Source: Paenibacillus periandrae (GTDB lineage Bacteria; Bacillota; Bacilli; Paenibacillales; NBRC-103111). From it: a stretch of 64,000 nt of DNA. Position numbers and translations under genes: made by a program. Positions 45,000-54,223 of the stretch are shown here, one piece after another. The stretch lies in NCBI RefSeq assembly GCF_022458865.1, contig NZ_JAJNMU010000026.1, positions 58,559-122,558 of the forward strand, read 5' to 3'. The first letter of the stretch is position 1, and each line of letters opens with the position of its first letter. The notes beneath the pieces are model-generated. The model ran no database searches, was not told where the DNA came from, and saw only the letters and a list, made by a program, of their open reading frames with translations.

Positions 45000-45143
45000 C
45001 CTGCTTACTAATCTAAAAAATCCGATCATTCGCCAAATAAACCATTAGAAATATAGTTAACCCTGAAACAGGTTGATGGGAGTAATAGTCGTTGAGGAAT
45101 GGTGGAGAACGGTATTTCATTTTGGAGGGGTGACGAGCTAAAA

Positions 45144-45171
45144 GGGTATAACCGGATGTTCAGTTATACCC
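45144..45171 (-). terminator. Terminator of the second recombinase gene
   Basis: GGGTATAAC at 45144-45152 pairs with GTTATACCC at 45163-45171; TTTT follows on the minus strand. Confidence 0.75.
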
Positions 45172-45194
45172 TGAGGGTCTATTTAACAGCGGGT

Positions 45195-46118
45195 TTATCC
45201 ACCCGTATATACCTTGAGAACATTGGTGCGATTATGGCCAATTTCCTTAGTTATCTTCTGTGCAGCCTTCGTTTCATGTACTCCATTTTTAGATAGTTCA
45301 GTTTCAAAACGGTCTTGTACATAATTGTAACGTAGACCATGCATTGTTAGTTCACGAGGGGTACCATATCGATGATCATTCCTTTGTTGTTCCCCTTCTC
45401 GTGTTACAATTTTTTCGCGTTGGTAATTAATGAATTGCTGGATCCTATTTGTGACATGGTGGACCTTTTCTCCCTCCTTAACAAAGACCTTCCCCCCTCG
45501 AGGGGTTATTTGCATAAGCTTTCTCATTATGCGCTCAGCTGTGTGCGTCAGAGGTACATCCCTATGTTTTCCGTTCTTAGCTTCGCCTTTAACTGTATGG
45601 ATATGTGTGCGCAGTGCCTTTTCAACTTGGGCACGTGACATAGCTACAACCTCAGTTACACGAAGCCCAAGTTCTTTTGCTAAGGTCATAGCATCCTTAA
45701 TATCTTCCCGATTCAAATTAGTGGCAAGCTGCAACATTCGATCAAATTCTTCGCTGGTCCATGATCTGTCTCCATTAGCAGAAAACGCGCTATCTAGAAC
45801 TAGTCCATATTTATCCTGGAGGACTCTATTATCCGATAACTCATACCGCGGGTTTTGGATAAGATCATGGAGGTACCGGATAGCACATAAATCATTAAGG
45901 ATTGTTTTCGCTGTCATCCCTCGATTTTGTCTCTCCGTAATGTACGCTGCTACATGTTTATCATGCAGATTGCGAAGATTTTGAAGTTTAAACACATCAT
46001 TCAAATAAGCAATAAAGAGCCTGCAACTCCCAATGTATCTTTTTCTGCTAAGATAGCTGTTTCTTTTACTGTGTTTGAAGCAAATTTCCATCTGTACTTC
46101 AATTGTGGATTTCCCCAT
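45195..46118 (-). CDS. Tyrosine recombinase (second integrase)
   Basis: A 307-residue recombinase. The core-binding domain (YIGSCRLFIAYLNDVFKLQ) is followed by a catalytic domain with GLRVTEVVAMS (Arg), MHGLRYNYVQDRF (His-x-x-Arg), IGHNRTNVLKVYTGG (His, Tyr). The Arg/His/Tyr set is complete although the C-terminus is short. Its start overlaps the stop of the ParB-like gene, so both are expressed together; this pairing suggests maintenance or resolution of the element, not its integration. Confidence 0.85.
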   Translation of the reverse strand: MGKSTIEVQMEICFKHSKRNSYLSRKRYIGSCRLFIAYLNDVFKLQNLRNLHDKHVAAYITERQNRGMTAKTILNDLCAIRYLHDLIQNPRYELSDNRVLQDKYGLVLDSAFSANGDRSWTSEEFDRMLQLATNLNREDIKDAMTLAKELGLRVTEVVAMSRAQVEKALRTHIHTVKGEAKNGKHRDVPLTHTAERIMRKLMQITPRGGKVFVKEGEKVHHVTNRIQQFINYQREKIVTREGEQQRNDHRYGTPRELTMHGLRYNYVQDRFETELSKNGVHETKAAQKITKEIGHNRTNVLKVYTGG

Positions 46119-47026
46119 TAGGCGTTCTCCTCAAGTTTTTTTAGAGTACTGATAATTGTTGCTTTAAGTTTATTTTTTGATCCATTACTAAGATTTAAAA
46201 GGAGAACCTTGGAGATGGCCATTTGAATCTTCGCAATTTCCTTTTCTTCAATATCATCAATTGGAGTTTCAGTCTTAGGTACTGAATCAATATTTTTTTC
46301 TGAGTTTCCTACTGTGTTACAAAGAGATTCAATGATTGTTTTGATTTCATTGACTGTAAGTTTCGGGTAATTCGTTTGTTGCATGTAATCATAAAATAGA
46401 TTTTGCATATCCATTGAAAGGCCTGATAATGCCACACCGCCCATTAATGAGATATTTCCCTCAGATACCAAACTTTGAATGTTCGGGTTTAATTTCAATA
46501 GCTGCAAATGCCGTCCAACTTGAGCTTCGCTCATCCCAAACACAGCAGCAACATCCTTACGCTTTTTTTGTCCATTATCCCGCGCATCATGCGCGCTTTT
46601 TCGGCCAGCTGAAATATTCCAAGCCTCGTGAAGGGAGTCCATCTGTTTTGCTAGCTTGATGTAATCGTCTTCCGCTCCACGGCGTGCCTTGTTTTCGGTA
46701 ATTAATAATTCAATTGCTTCTTCTTCGTAGGAGTAGTCTACCAACTTCGCATCAATATACTCATAACCCAGTTCCTTGCAAATTCTCCATCGGCAGTTTC
46801 CGCTAAGTATGACCATTTCTTTATTAATTAATAAGGGGTGTTGTAATCCATGGTCTTGGATGCCTTGGCGCAAAAGCCCATATTCAGATGGTGTTAATGC
46901 TGAAAATAATTCTTGATTTAAGGGATGTTCTGTTAGCTGGTTGATGGGTACCGATTGAATTTGGTCATAAATTTTCTGCATACTGAACTCCAACTCCTTA
47001 TCATTTTGTTTTATTAAAAAAGACAT
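46118..47026 (-). CDS. ParB-like partition/nuclease-domain protein
   Basis: A 302-residue protein with a ParB N-terminal domain (VPINQLTEHPLNQELFSAL, then SGNCRWRICKELGYEYIDAKLVD) and a KorB-like helix-turn-helix (RKDVAAVFGMSEAQVGRHLQLLKLNP). It would bind centromere-like DNA sites. The palindromic arrays at 47807-48020 upstream of it are good candidates. No ParA gene is in view. It is in one operon with the second recombinase. Confidence 0.82.
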   Translation of the reverse strand: MSFLIKQNDKELEFSMQKIYDQIQSVPINQLTEHPLNQELFSALTPSEYGLLRQGIQDHGLQHPLLINKEMVILSGNCRWRICKELGYEYIDAKLVDYSYEEEAIELLITENKARRGAEDDYIKLAKQMDSLHEAWNISAGRKSAHDARDNGQKKRKDVAAVFGMSEAQVGRHLQLLKLNPNIQSLVSEGNISLMGGVALSGLSMDMQNLFYDYMQQTNYPKLTVNEIKTIIESLCNTVGNSEKNIDSVPKTETPIDDIEEKEIAKIQMAISKVLLLNLSNGSKNKLKATIISTLKKLEENA

Positions 47027-47470
47027 AGCTCAACTAAGGGCTAAGCTCATCTTCTGCTTTTCTTCATAGATCATGAATGGGGAAGCCTTGGTATATGTGA
47101 GATGAACATGCCAATTTATAAATTTCTCTCTGAGTCTCTGAGAGAAGGATTAAGTTTTCAATGAACATTTTTTTGAGTAAAGATAAGCTTTCCCAGGACG
47201 GGTGAGCATAAAGCTCTGCTTACAACAACCCGCATTAAAGCAAGCAATAAGCTCGGTAAAAGACCAGGTCGTTTTCTTGCCCGATTGTTTGTAACCATAG
47301 CTCGGCGGGACGATCCCGGCTATGTTAGGTGCACCTATCTGCCGTGCCAGCGCTTGTCGCTCATAATGAGCTTTGTGTTATTTGGTGAACTTATGGGCTT
47401 CACCGAACCCCAATTTAGCGTATATACGCTATAGACCTGAAAAATCAGTAAAGAGAGAATTTATATAAAA

Positions 47471-47510
47471 AGCCAAGAAATTTTGTCCATGTAGACATCA
47501 TTTCTTGGCT
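47471..47510. terminator. Hairpin, terminator-like
   Basis: AGCCAAGAAA at 47471-47480 pairs with TTTCTTGGCT at 47501-47510, with a T run on the minus strand. Confidence 0.5.
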
Positions 47511-47536
47511 TGGAAGCGCACGAATAAAATATAAAA

Positions 47537-47592
47537 AGCCCTTGGGCTGGTTAGTCCTTTGACTTCACAAGGAATAACTTGCCCAAGGGCTT
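47537..47592. terminator. Long palindrome, terminator-like
   Basis: AAGCCCTTGGGC at 47537-47548 pairs with GCCCAAGGGCTT at 47581-47592, with T-rich sequence on the minus strand. Confidence 0.55.
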
Positions 47593-47806
47593 ATGGTTCA
47601 TAGAGAACATATAAATAATCAATCCAAATAGGAATTAAAGGCACAGTCTTCCCTGAGGAAGAATTTAAGAGTTAGAATGACTGCTAGCGCCTGCCGGCAG
47701 TAAGGGAATGAGTTAAGGAAGGTATAGGCTGAATATATATCATTACGAAATGGAATGCAAGCAAGAATTTCAATGAATCCTCAGCTTGTATTATCAGGTT
47801 AAAATA

Positions 47807-47855
47807 GGGTGACTTTAAGTCACCCAGTGGTTACTCTAAGTCACCCAGAGGTGAC
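47807..47855. repeat. Palindromic iteron array A
   Basis: GGGTGACTT-T-AAGTCACCC, then TGGTTACTC-T-AAGTCACCC, then AGAGGTGACC. Units of about 21 bp are built from the half-site GGTGACTT. It is repeated as array B 116 bp later. Confidence 0.8.
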
Positions 47856-47970
47856 CTTATCTTTTTACATGCTACTGCAGATTGAAGTGTTACAGGAGCA
47901 AGTAATATCGGCTTACAGCATAGGTTTATTGAACATTGTTATATGCACCTACTTATAAATAGCTAATATA

Positions 47971-48020
47971 GGGTGACTTTAAGTCGCCCAAAGGTCACTT
48001 TAAATCACCTAAAGGTGACC
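47971..48020. repeat. Palindromic iteron array B
   Basis: GGGTGACTT-T-AAGTCGCCC, AGGTCACTT-T-AAATCACCT, then AAAGGTGACCC, a slightly degenerate copy of array A with the same flanks (TATAGGGTGAC and GTGACC-TATCTTTT). Confidence 0.8.
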
Positions 48021-48161
48021 CTATCTTTTCTATTAAATGTGGCCTTTAAAGCCGGGTTTAATTATGTTCTTTCATCATTTAAAAAACGAATTGCACTAAT
48101 CTTTTCCATTGCATTAAATGTGTTACAATATTAGATAACTAACTTACAAAGGATGAAACCC

Positions 48162-48494
48162 ATGCCGGTTTACAATAAACTTGTTCGTGATCTTATTCCC
48201 CAGGTGATCAAAGCAAATGGTAAGGAATGTCGTACACGTATTTTAGATGAGGAAGAGTATAAAAAAGAGCTGGTCATAAAGCTAAAGGAAGAGTCAGAGG
48301 AATATTTCTCAGCCCAAGGTCCAAAAGAATCATTAGAAGAACTTGCGGATATGCTCGAGATCATTCGGGCTTTGGCCACCGTACATGGTGCAACGTGGGA
48401 TCAACTTGAAGCCTTGAGAGAGAAGAAGGCGGAAGCACGTGGCGGTTTCCAGAAGCGGGTGTATTTAATCGATGTCGACGACAACAACGCTTAA
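48162..48494 (+). CDS. MazG-like / phosphoribosyl-ATP pyrophosphohydrolase-like protein
   Basis: A 110-residue all-alpha NTP pyrophosphatase-like protein: YNKLVRDLIPQVIKANGKEC at the start, then KLKEESEEYFSAQGPKESLEELADMLEIIRAL, which carries the Glu-Glu/Glu-Asp metal site. Such proteins break down nucleotides. AAGGA lies eight bases before ATG 48162. The end overlaps the helicase gene by 23 bp, so they work as a pair. MazG-type proteins near helicases are often part of defence units (inference). Confidence 0.8.
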   Translation: MPVYNKLVRDLIPQVIKANGKECRTRILDEEEYKKELVIKLKEESEEYFSAQGPKESLEELADMLEIIRALATVHGATWDQLEALREKKAEARGGFQKRVYLIDVDDNNA

Positions 48495-50922
48495 TGTCAA
48501 ACTGATTACAGAGAATTTAGCGGACGAGTTAATCACCGGGATGCAGAATGCATCCGGTATCTATATCATGACTTCCTTTATAATGCAGTCGGGGGTGCGC
48601 TTGTTGGCGCCCCATCTGAAAGGTGCGATAGAGCGGGGAGCTGAAGTTAAGGTTTTGGCCGGCGATTATCTTTTTGTTACGCAGCCAGAAGGCTTGCAGG
48701 CTTTACTCGATATTGATGCACGGCTGGAAGCACGGTTATGGCGAAGTATGGGAACGTCCTTTCATCCTAAAGCCTATCTGTTTGACTATGAAAATGGTGA
48801 AGGGCTGCTTATCGTCGGTTCCTCCAACTTCTCCATGTCTGCTATGAGAATGGGAATGGAATGGAACCTAGCGATGAATGCAAAAGCTGAGCCCTATACC
48901 TTCCAAGTCGCTTTGGACAAGTTTATGCAGAATTTCTATCACGATTCAACATTATCGTTGAATGAGCATACCATTGCTATCTATGAAGAGGAGTATCGTA
49001 CCTGCCATCGTAAACACCCGGAGTTAATCCGCATGATCACAGCGATGGAAGAGGATGAATACCGTACCGAAAATATAGGGGAACCTGAAGAAAAAACAGT
49101 TTCGGATGGCGAACAAACTCCTATCCATCCTAGATTTGCTCAAATCGATGCACTGGATGCATTAGAGAGAACGCTAGAAGAAGAATATGATAAAGCCATG
49201 GTTGTCATGGCCACGGGACTTGGGAAGACCTATCTTGCAGGATTTTTTGCTCAGCGGTTTAAACGTGTGCTATTCGTAGCACATCGTGAAGAAATTCTCT
49301 TTCAGGCAAAACGATCGTTCCAGCGTATCATGCCGGACAAAACCTTCGGTATCTATAACGGGGTCATGAAAGAGGGAGACGCTGACTGTGTATTTGCTTC
49401 GATTTACACACTCGGGATGAAAAAGCACCGTGAATCCTTCGTTCAGGACCAGTTTGATCTTATTGTAGTAGACGAATTCCACCATGCTGCCGCGAAGTCG
49501 TATCAATCGGTCATCCAATATTTTAAACCGAAGTTTTTACTTGGCATCACAGCAACACCAGACCGGATGGACGGCAAGGATGTCTATGCCCTTTGTGACG
49601 GTAACGTTGCCTACCAGATTCATTTTATTGAGGCCATCCGTCGTGGCTGGTTGTCTCCATTTCAATACTTCGGCGTCTATGACGATACCGATTATTCATC
49701 CATTAGATGGCTTGGAACGCACTATGATGATGAACAGCTGACTGCGGCACAGCTAAAACAAACGCTGGCCGTCAAGATATACGATGCCTGGACAGAGTAC
49801 AAGCAAACAAGAACGATTGGTTTTTGCTCGTCCATTCGGCAGGCGGAATTTTTGGCGGGCTATTTTCAAGACAGGGGAGTATCAGCGGTCAGTCTTCACT
49901 CTGGAACAGTAGGAATCACAAGGGAAGAGGCGATTACACGTCTAGCCAGAGGGAGCTTAGAAGTTATATTTACAGTCGATTTGTTCAATGAGGGTGTAGA
50001 TATTCCTAGCGTAGATACCTTGCTTTTCGTCCGTCCAACGGAATCATTAACGGTGTTCACACAACAAGTTGGTCGGGGGCTGAGATTGTCAGAGCAGAAG
50101 TCGCATTGTAAGATCATTGACTTAATTGGAAATTACCGAAATGCTGACGTGAAGCTTCGATTATTTGCAAGTGAAGGGGAAGCAAAGGGAACAGCAAAGG
50201 AACCAGTGATTCCATCTGTACCGGTCGGATGTGAGCTTCATCTAGAGACGGCAGTTATCAATCTGCTCGATGAGTTAAGCCGTAAGAAGCTACCACATCG
50301 CGAGCGTTTGCATCGTTCCTTCCTTGATCTAAAGAATGAGCTCGGACGAATCCCTACTTATCTAGAGCTTCACCTTTATGGGAGATCAAATAGCTGGGAG
50401 TATCGAAATGAATTCGGTTCTTATGTTGGCTTTCTTCAATGGGCAGAATGCTTAACGAAGGAAGAAGAGGAAGCTTATTATCAATATGAAGCATGGATCC
50501 GTGATGTCGAGAGAACGGTCATGACCAAGAGTTATAAAATGATTGTTCTCCTTTATATGCTCGAACGAGGATCGGAACATTGGGCGGAGTCAGTAACCTC
50601 TAAGGAGGTAGCACCATTCTTTCACGGTTACCTTATGGAAAAGGAATACCGAAGACGAATCGATTTCTCCGACAAGGACTCGAAACGGCTCTGGGAGTAT
50701 AATGAAACAGGGGTTAGCCAGCTTATTGAACGTATGCCAATGACGAAGTGGGGTTCGGCTAAAGGGAATATGACCCGCTTCGAAGATGGGGTGTTTAGTC
50801 TAAGAATTGAGCCCGCTCATGAGCATCGGTCAATCCTGTATCGCTGGACAAAAGAAATTTGCCTTTATAGGCTGCATCATCATTTTGAACGAAAAGAGCA
50901 AAAGCAAGGACCCCTTCAGTAA
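48472..50922 (+). CDS. PLD-nuclease/superfamily 2 helicase fusion
   Basis: An 816-residue protein. Residues 1-180 are a phospholipase D-type nuclease domain with the HxK motif (SFHPKAYLFDYENGEGLLIVGSSNFS). The helicase part has VVMATGLGKTYLAGFFAQR (about 243-260), VVDEFHHAAAKS, LLGITATPDRMDG, and motif VI in QQVGRGLRLSEQKS. The C-terminal 250 residues hold a helical region (YMLERGSEHWAESVTSKEVAPFF) of no known domain. This architecture occurs in restriction-like phage defence. The start overlaps the MazG-like gene, and no good ribosome binding site is seen, which fits coupled translation. Confidence 0.88.
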   Translation: MSTTTTLNVKLITENLADELITGMQNASGIYIMTSFIMQSGVRLLAPHLKGAIERGAEVKVLAGDYLFVTQPEGLQALLDIDARLEARLWRSMGTSFHPKAYLFDYENGEGLLIVGSSNFSMSAMRMGMEWNLAMNAKAEPYTFQVALDKFMQNFYHDSTLSLNEHTIAIYEEEYRTCHRKHPELIRMITAMEEDEYRTENIGEPEEKTVSDGEQTPIHPRFAQIDALDALERTLEEEYDKAMVVMATGLGKTYLAGFFAQRFKRVLFVAHREEILFQAKRSFQRIMPDKTFGIYNGVMKEGDADCVFASIYTLGMKKHRESFVQDQFDLIVVDEFHHAAAKSYQSVIQYFKPKFLLGITATPDRMDGKDVYALCDGNVAYQIHFIEAIRRGWLSPFQYFGVYDDTDYSSIRWLGTHYDDEQLTAAQLKQTLAVKIYDAWTEYKQTRTIGFCSSIRQAEFLAGYFQDRGVSAVSLHSGTVGITREEAITRLARGSLEVIFTVDLFNEGVDIPSVDTLLFVRPTESLTVFTQQVGRGLRLSEQKSHCKIIDLIGNYRNADVKLRLFASEGEAKGTAKEPVIPSVPVGCELHLETAVINLLDELSRKKLPHRERLHRSFLDLKNELGRIPTYLELHLYGRSNSWEYRNEFGSYVGFLQWAECLTKEEEEAYYQYEAWIRDVERTVMTKSYKMIVLLYMLERGSEHWAESVTSKEVAPFFHGYLMEKEYRRRIDFSDKDSKRLWEYNETGVSQLIERMPMTKWGSAKGNMTRFEDGVFSLRIEPAHEHRSILYRWTKEICLYRLHHHFERKEQKQGPLQ

Positions 50923-51322
50923 TGACGGGTCATTTACGAAAAACTCAAATTATTAGTAAACCAGGATTATGTCAAGATCTGCAGGTGTTAGCAAAATTGA
51001 GGCAGTATTTTGATACAAGTTCAACTGAAGTGATGAAGAAATCAATATGACTAAATCTTAATCTTTAGATGATCTGAGGTTTCACAATTCACCTATTACT
51101 TAAACCTCAAATTAGAAAATGCTCGTTGAGACCGAGAATGAATCTCTATTGAAATCCCTAAAGTTTTTATTAATGAACTGGTTGAACATGTACAATCAAA
51201 GAAACGTATGAGACTTATGTCTCAGCGCTTTTTCCGTATAATTATATTAGTAATTCACATGTAGGACTAGAGTTCTATACCATAAGATAGTATAACTAGA
51301 TTGTAGGGGGAAGAGCCCGCAT
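50923..51322. other. Intergenic region without recognised features
   Basis: About 400 bp of AT-rich sequence after the helicase gene. No gene, RNA or repeat is supported. Confidence 0.4.
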
Positions 51323-51493
51323 ATGCTGGAGCTTGGAGTATACGTAAGTCCTAGAGGGAATGATCTGGATCTGCTGTATCTTTCTGCGGCATGCGTGACG
51401 CAGAGTCCGCATGCTGTTCGAGGTTATTGGACGACACCAGTCGCTATCCTGTGCGTACAAAGTAAGCGCTGCCGGAGACGTCGATCTCGATGA
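51323..51493 (+). CDS. Possible small ORF upstream of drmE
   Basis: A 56-residue reading frame (MLELGVYVSPRGNDLDLLYLS, then SPHAVRGYWTTPVAIL) ending in an Arg-rich tail. AGGGGG lies about 12 bases upstream. Its base composition is more GC-rich than both flanks, so it may be a remnant of another gene. No homologue is known to me. Confidence 0.25.
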   Translation: MLELGVYVSPRGNDLDLLYLSAACVTQSPHAVRGYWTTPVAILCVQSKRCRRRRSR

Positions 51494-51600
51494 GTTCGTT
51501 TTATAGGGGACAAGTTGGAGCCGAGTATGGTGGCCTAGGTAGTTCGCGAAGTATTGCCGTTCTTAATGTACATGTTATTAGTTCTTAGAGGATGGGTGTT

Positions 51601-54207
51601 ATGGAGAGTCAACTTTTAGATAAATTGAAGTATGCTTTTTCAAAGGCGTCTTTTTTACTGGATGGAAAGTTATTGATAAAAAATAATTATATATCTCAAC
51701 ATGCTGAAATTATCATGGAACTCCTCACAAAATCAAGAAAAGAACGTGGTATTATTCTTCATCAAGGAACATCCTTGCCTCTTTATTTCGCAACAGTGCT
51801 TGCCTGTTTTAAAACTTATTTATCCGATGACAGGGATGATGCTGAATTTCTTGAAGAGCTGAGTGTTGGGGACCTTGTTCTGTATGAAAACAAAAGGGGG
51901 ATATATGAAGGTAGAGATGCTGATGGGAAGATAATCATTTATTACAACGACAAGGGAGGGACTAGGACAAAAAATCTGATCCCGATATCACTTGTTAACC
52001 GAATACAGCCATATTACGGAAACGCTAAAAGTCTTGACGGGAGGGGGATTAAGCGTAAGAGGTATGTAAAGAACGTCATATCGAATTTATTCAAAATCGG
52101 AACGGATGATATAAAAAGTGTTGTCAGAAATTCTGTGGTTGTGGTTTGTGATAAGTTAGAGGCAGATCAATTTATTAGTCAGCTTAGCCTTTTGGTTGAT
52201 CAATCTCAGGCAAAGGTAGGGGATATTTTTCCGGCTGCTTATTATACATCGAATGAAGTCTATTACTACTCTGGTAACTCGGCGAAAGTAGATCCTCTCA
52301 TTAAATTTACTAGTAAATTATCTGTGGCGCGTGAATTAATTATTGATGATAAATGCATTGAAATGCTTCTTATCGATGGGGCTAACTATTTCGCAGAAGA
52401 TATTTCAGAAATAACAAGTGTTTACAACCGGGGCTCACTGAAAAGCATCATCATGCTTGGTGAAGTCTGCAAGGGTTTGAATTCCAGAACTTTAGATAAT
52501 CTAGAAAATCTCAAGTTGTATCTTTGGACAAAGGATAAGATTCAGCTGAACAGTGACGACGTTCTAGCTGGCGTAAACGTTCACGATGAAAGTAAGCGCC
52601 TTGATAAGTTATTGAATAATTATATAAACGTCAATTTTGAAAAGGTTAGGGTGAATTTCGAGTTTTCAGATGTAATAGTTAAATGCAAACAGGATATATA
52701 TTCATTATCGAGGCATCCGCAGGAAAATGAAAAAAAGTCATTGTTTATTAAAAAATCATATTGGTTACTCAATCTTCTTGAGAAGTCATTCTTTCCAATT
52801 GTACAGATGGAGAGGCTGGTTGCTGAAAACAAAATTAATGCTCCCTCTCCTGATAAAGAACTCCAATCGTTAGTAGAATTAACAAGGGAGTTATCTGGTT
52901 GGAATTTTGAATCATTAATGCAGAATGTGATAGGGAACCTTCAAATAATTAAAAGGGGACTTGACGAATCTAATCCGAGATATAACTACTTGGTAGAAAA
53001 GTTAAAAGACTTTAAACTAACAAAAAGAAGATTTTCGATTATTTGCGCAAAAACATATTATGCAAAAGTCTTTTTAGAGTCAGTACCTCACTACTTGAGG
53101 GAGATAGTTGAAAAATGTGACTTTTTCACACCAAACAAATATAGTTCAAACACGAATTACCACAGTGTAGAGGTTATTGGGGTTTGGGATTGGTCCAAAC
53201 TAAATCCGTTGTTATTATGCAATGCAAAGACTATTTCTTTTTTGTTATACGATCACGAGAGCAAGAGACTTACACAAGCACAAGATCAAACAAATCGTAG
53301 GTTATTATCCATAAAAGAGAATAATATGCTGATAGAAACATTTAATAATGTTACCAGGCAGCAAGATGAGGAAATTACTGTTAGTGTGGAACGCGATGAA
53401 GAATACATTGACAACTACCTGGAATCTATTACGAATAATATTAATTTCACTGTGGTCTTGGATAGTTTGAGAGAATCCTCTAGTTCTGGCACTCAGATCT
53501 CTGAAATTATAAAGGTTGCAATGTTAGATACAGGGGAACGACTTTTTTTAACACGATATTATTCCCCTTATGTATTTGATGTCGATCGTCAAAATATAAC
53601 TGAGAAGGAAGTACCTTCGTTAAGTGTTGGAGATTTACTAATATTTACGAATTACGATAACGACACAAGGGATATCGTAGAGAGAATAATTGATATTATT
53701 TTACAAAGTGAAGACTGTGAAGAAAATTTTCGTGAATCTTATCGGAAGTCATTGCATTGGAAAAGCGTACTCAAAGACTTGATAAAGAAAAAACGGCTTA
53801 GTTATCGGGATTTATCTAATATTATGGCAGATGCCGGGACACTAAAACACGAAGTAACTTTAAGAAGTTGGCTAGATCAGAGCTCTCATATTGTAGGTCC
53901 AAGAGATGTTGAGTCATATATGGCTATAGCGAAAATAACTAAAGATCCTCAATTGTTAAAGAATCCGGAGGCTTTCCATCAATCGACTAGAGAAGTCAGA
54001 ACAATGAGAATTCGTATCTTAAGGTTTCTCGGCAAGAACATCGTTCAAAGCTATAATAAAAATCAGGATGCTCAGGAAGATGAAATCCTTAGTAAGCTGC
54101 CAATCGATCTCAATAAAATGTCAAGATTAGTACAAATCGAACAACTTTCCGATACTGAAAACTTACTAATTCCAGCTCATTTAGCAAATAAGCCTGTAAT
54201 ACTCTAA
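51601..54207 (+). CDS. drmE: DrmE-like protein of a DISARM system
   Basis: About 868 residues, no catalytic motif recognised. The early part may have a helicase-like fold remnant (KERGIILHQGTSLPLYFATVLAC), followed by a beta-rich insert (VGDLVLYENKRGIYEGRDADGKIIIYY). The C-terminal part includes a helix-turn-helix-like stretch (KKRLSYRDLSNIMADAGTLKHEVTLRSWLDQ). Place, size and lack of motifs match DrmE, the first gene of class 2 DISARM, in front of drmA and drmB. I use ATG 51601 since AGAGG is nine bases upstream; ATG 51592 touches it. The drmA start lies 16 bases after the stop. Confidence 0.7.
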   Translation: MESQLLDKLKYAFSKASFLLDGKLLIKNNYISQHAEIIMELLTKSRKERGIILHQGTSLPLYFATVLACFKTYLSDDRDDAEFLEELSVGDLVLYENKRGIYEGRDADGKIIIYYNDKGGTRTKNLIPISLVNRIQPYYGNAKSLDGRGIKRKRYVKNVISNLFKIGTDDIKSVVRNSVVVVCDKLEADQFISQLSLLVDQSQAKVGDIFPAAYYTSNEVYYYSGNSAKVDPLIKFTSKLSVARELIIDDKCIEMLLIDGANYFAEDISEITSVYNRGSLKSIIMLGEVCKGLNSRTLDNLENLKLYLWTKDKIQLNSDDVLAGVNVHDESKRLDKLLNNYINVNFEKVRVNFEFSDVIVKCKQDIYSLSRHPQENEKKSLFIKKSYWLLNLLEKSFFPIVQMERLVAENKINAPSPDKELQSLVELTRELSGWNFESLMQNVIGNLQIIKRGLDESNPRYNYLVEKLKDFKLTKRRFSIICAKTYYAKVFLESVPHYLREIVEKCDFFTPNKYSSNTNYHSVEVIGVWDWSKLNPLLLCNAKTISFLLYDHESKRLTQAQDQTNRRLLSIKENNMLIETFNNVTRQQDEEITVSVERDEEYIDNYLESITNNINFTVVLDSLRESSSSGTQISEIIKVAMLDTGERLFLTRYYSPYVFDVDRQNITEKEVPSLSVGDLLIFTNYDNDTRDIVERIIDIILQSEDCEENFRESYRKSLHWKSVLKDLIKKKRLSYRDLSNIMADAGTLKHEVTLRSWLDQSSHIVGPRDVESYMAIAKITKDPQLLKNPEAFHQSTREVRTMRIRILRFLGKNIVQSYNKNQDAQEDEILSKLPIDLNKMSRLVQIEQLSDTENLLIPAHLANKPVIL

Positions 54208-54223
54208 AGTGTGGAGGAAAGAG

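Larger units (their letters stand above)
47027..47806. other. Gene-free region upstream of the ParB-like gene
   Basis: No gene is supported. It has hairpins at 47471-47510 (AGCCAAGAAA/TTTCTTGGCT) and 47537-47592, listed below. It may hold the origin or regulatory region of the element. Confidence 0.4.

Noticed and set aside
47807..48020. A CRISPR array
   Set aside because: The repeats are short palindromes without unique spacers of equal length, and no cas gene is near.
48472..50922. DrmD or another DISARM helicase
   Set aside because: It has an N-terminal PLD domain and is coupled to a MazG-like gene; DrmD is an SNF2-type helicase without these.
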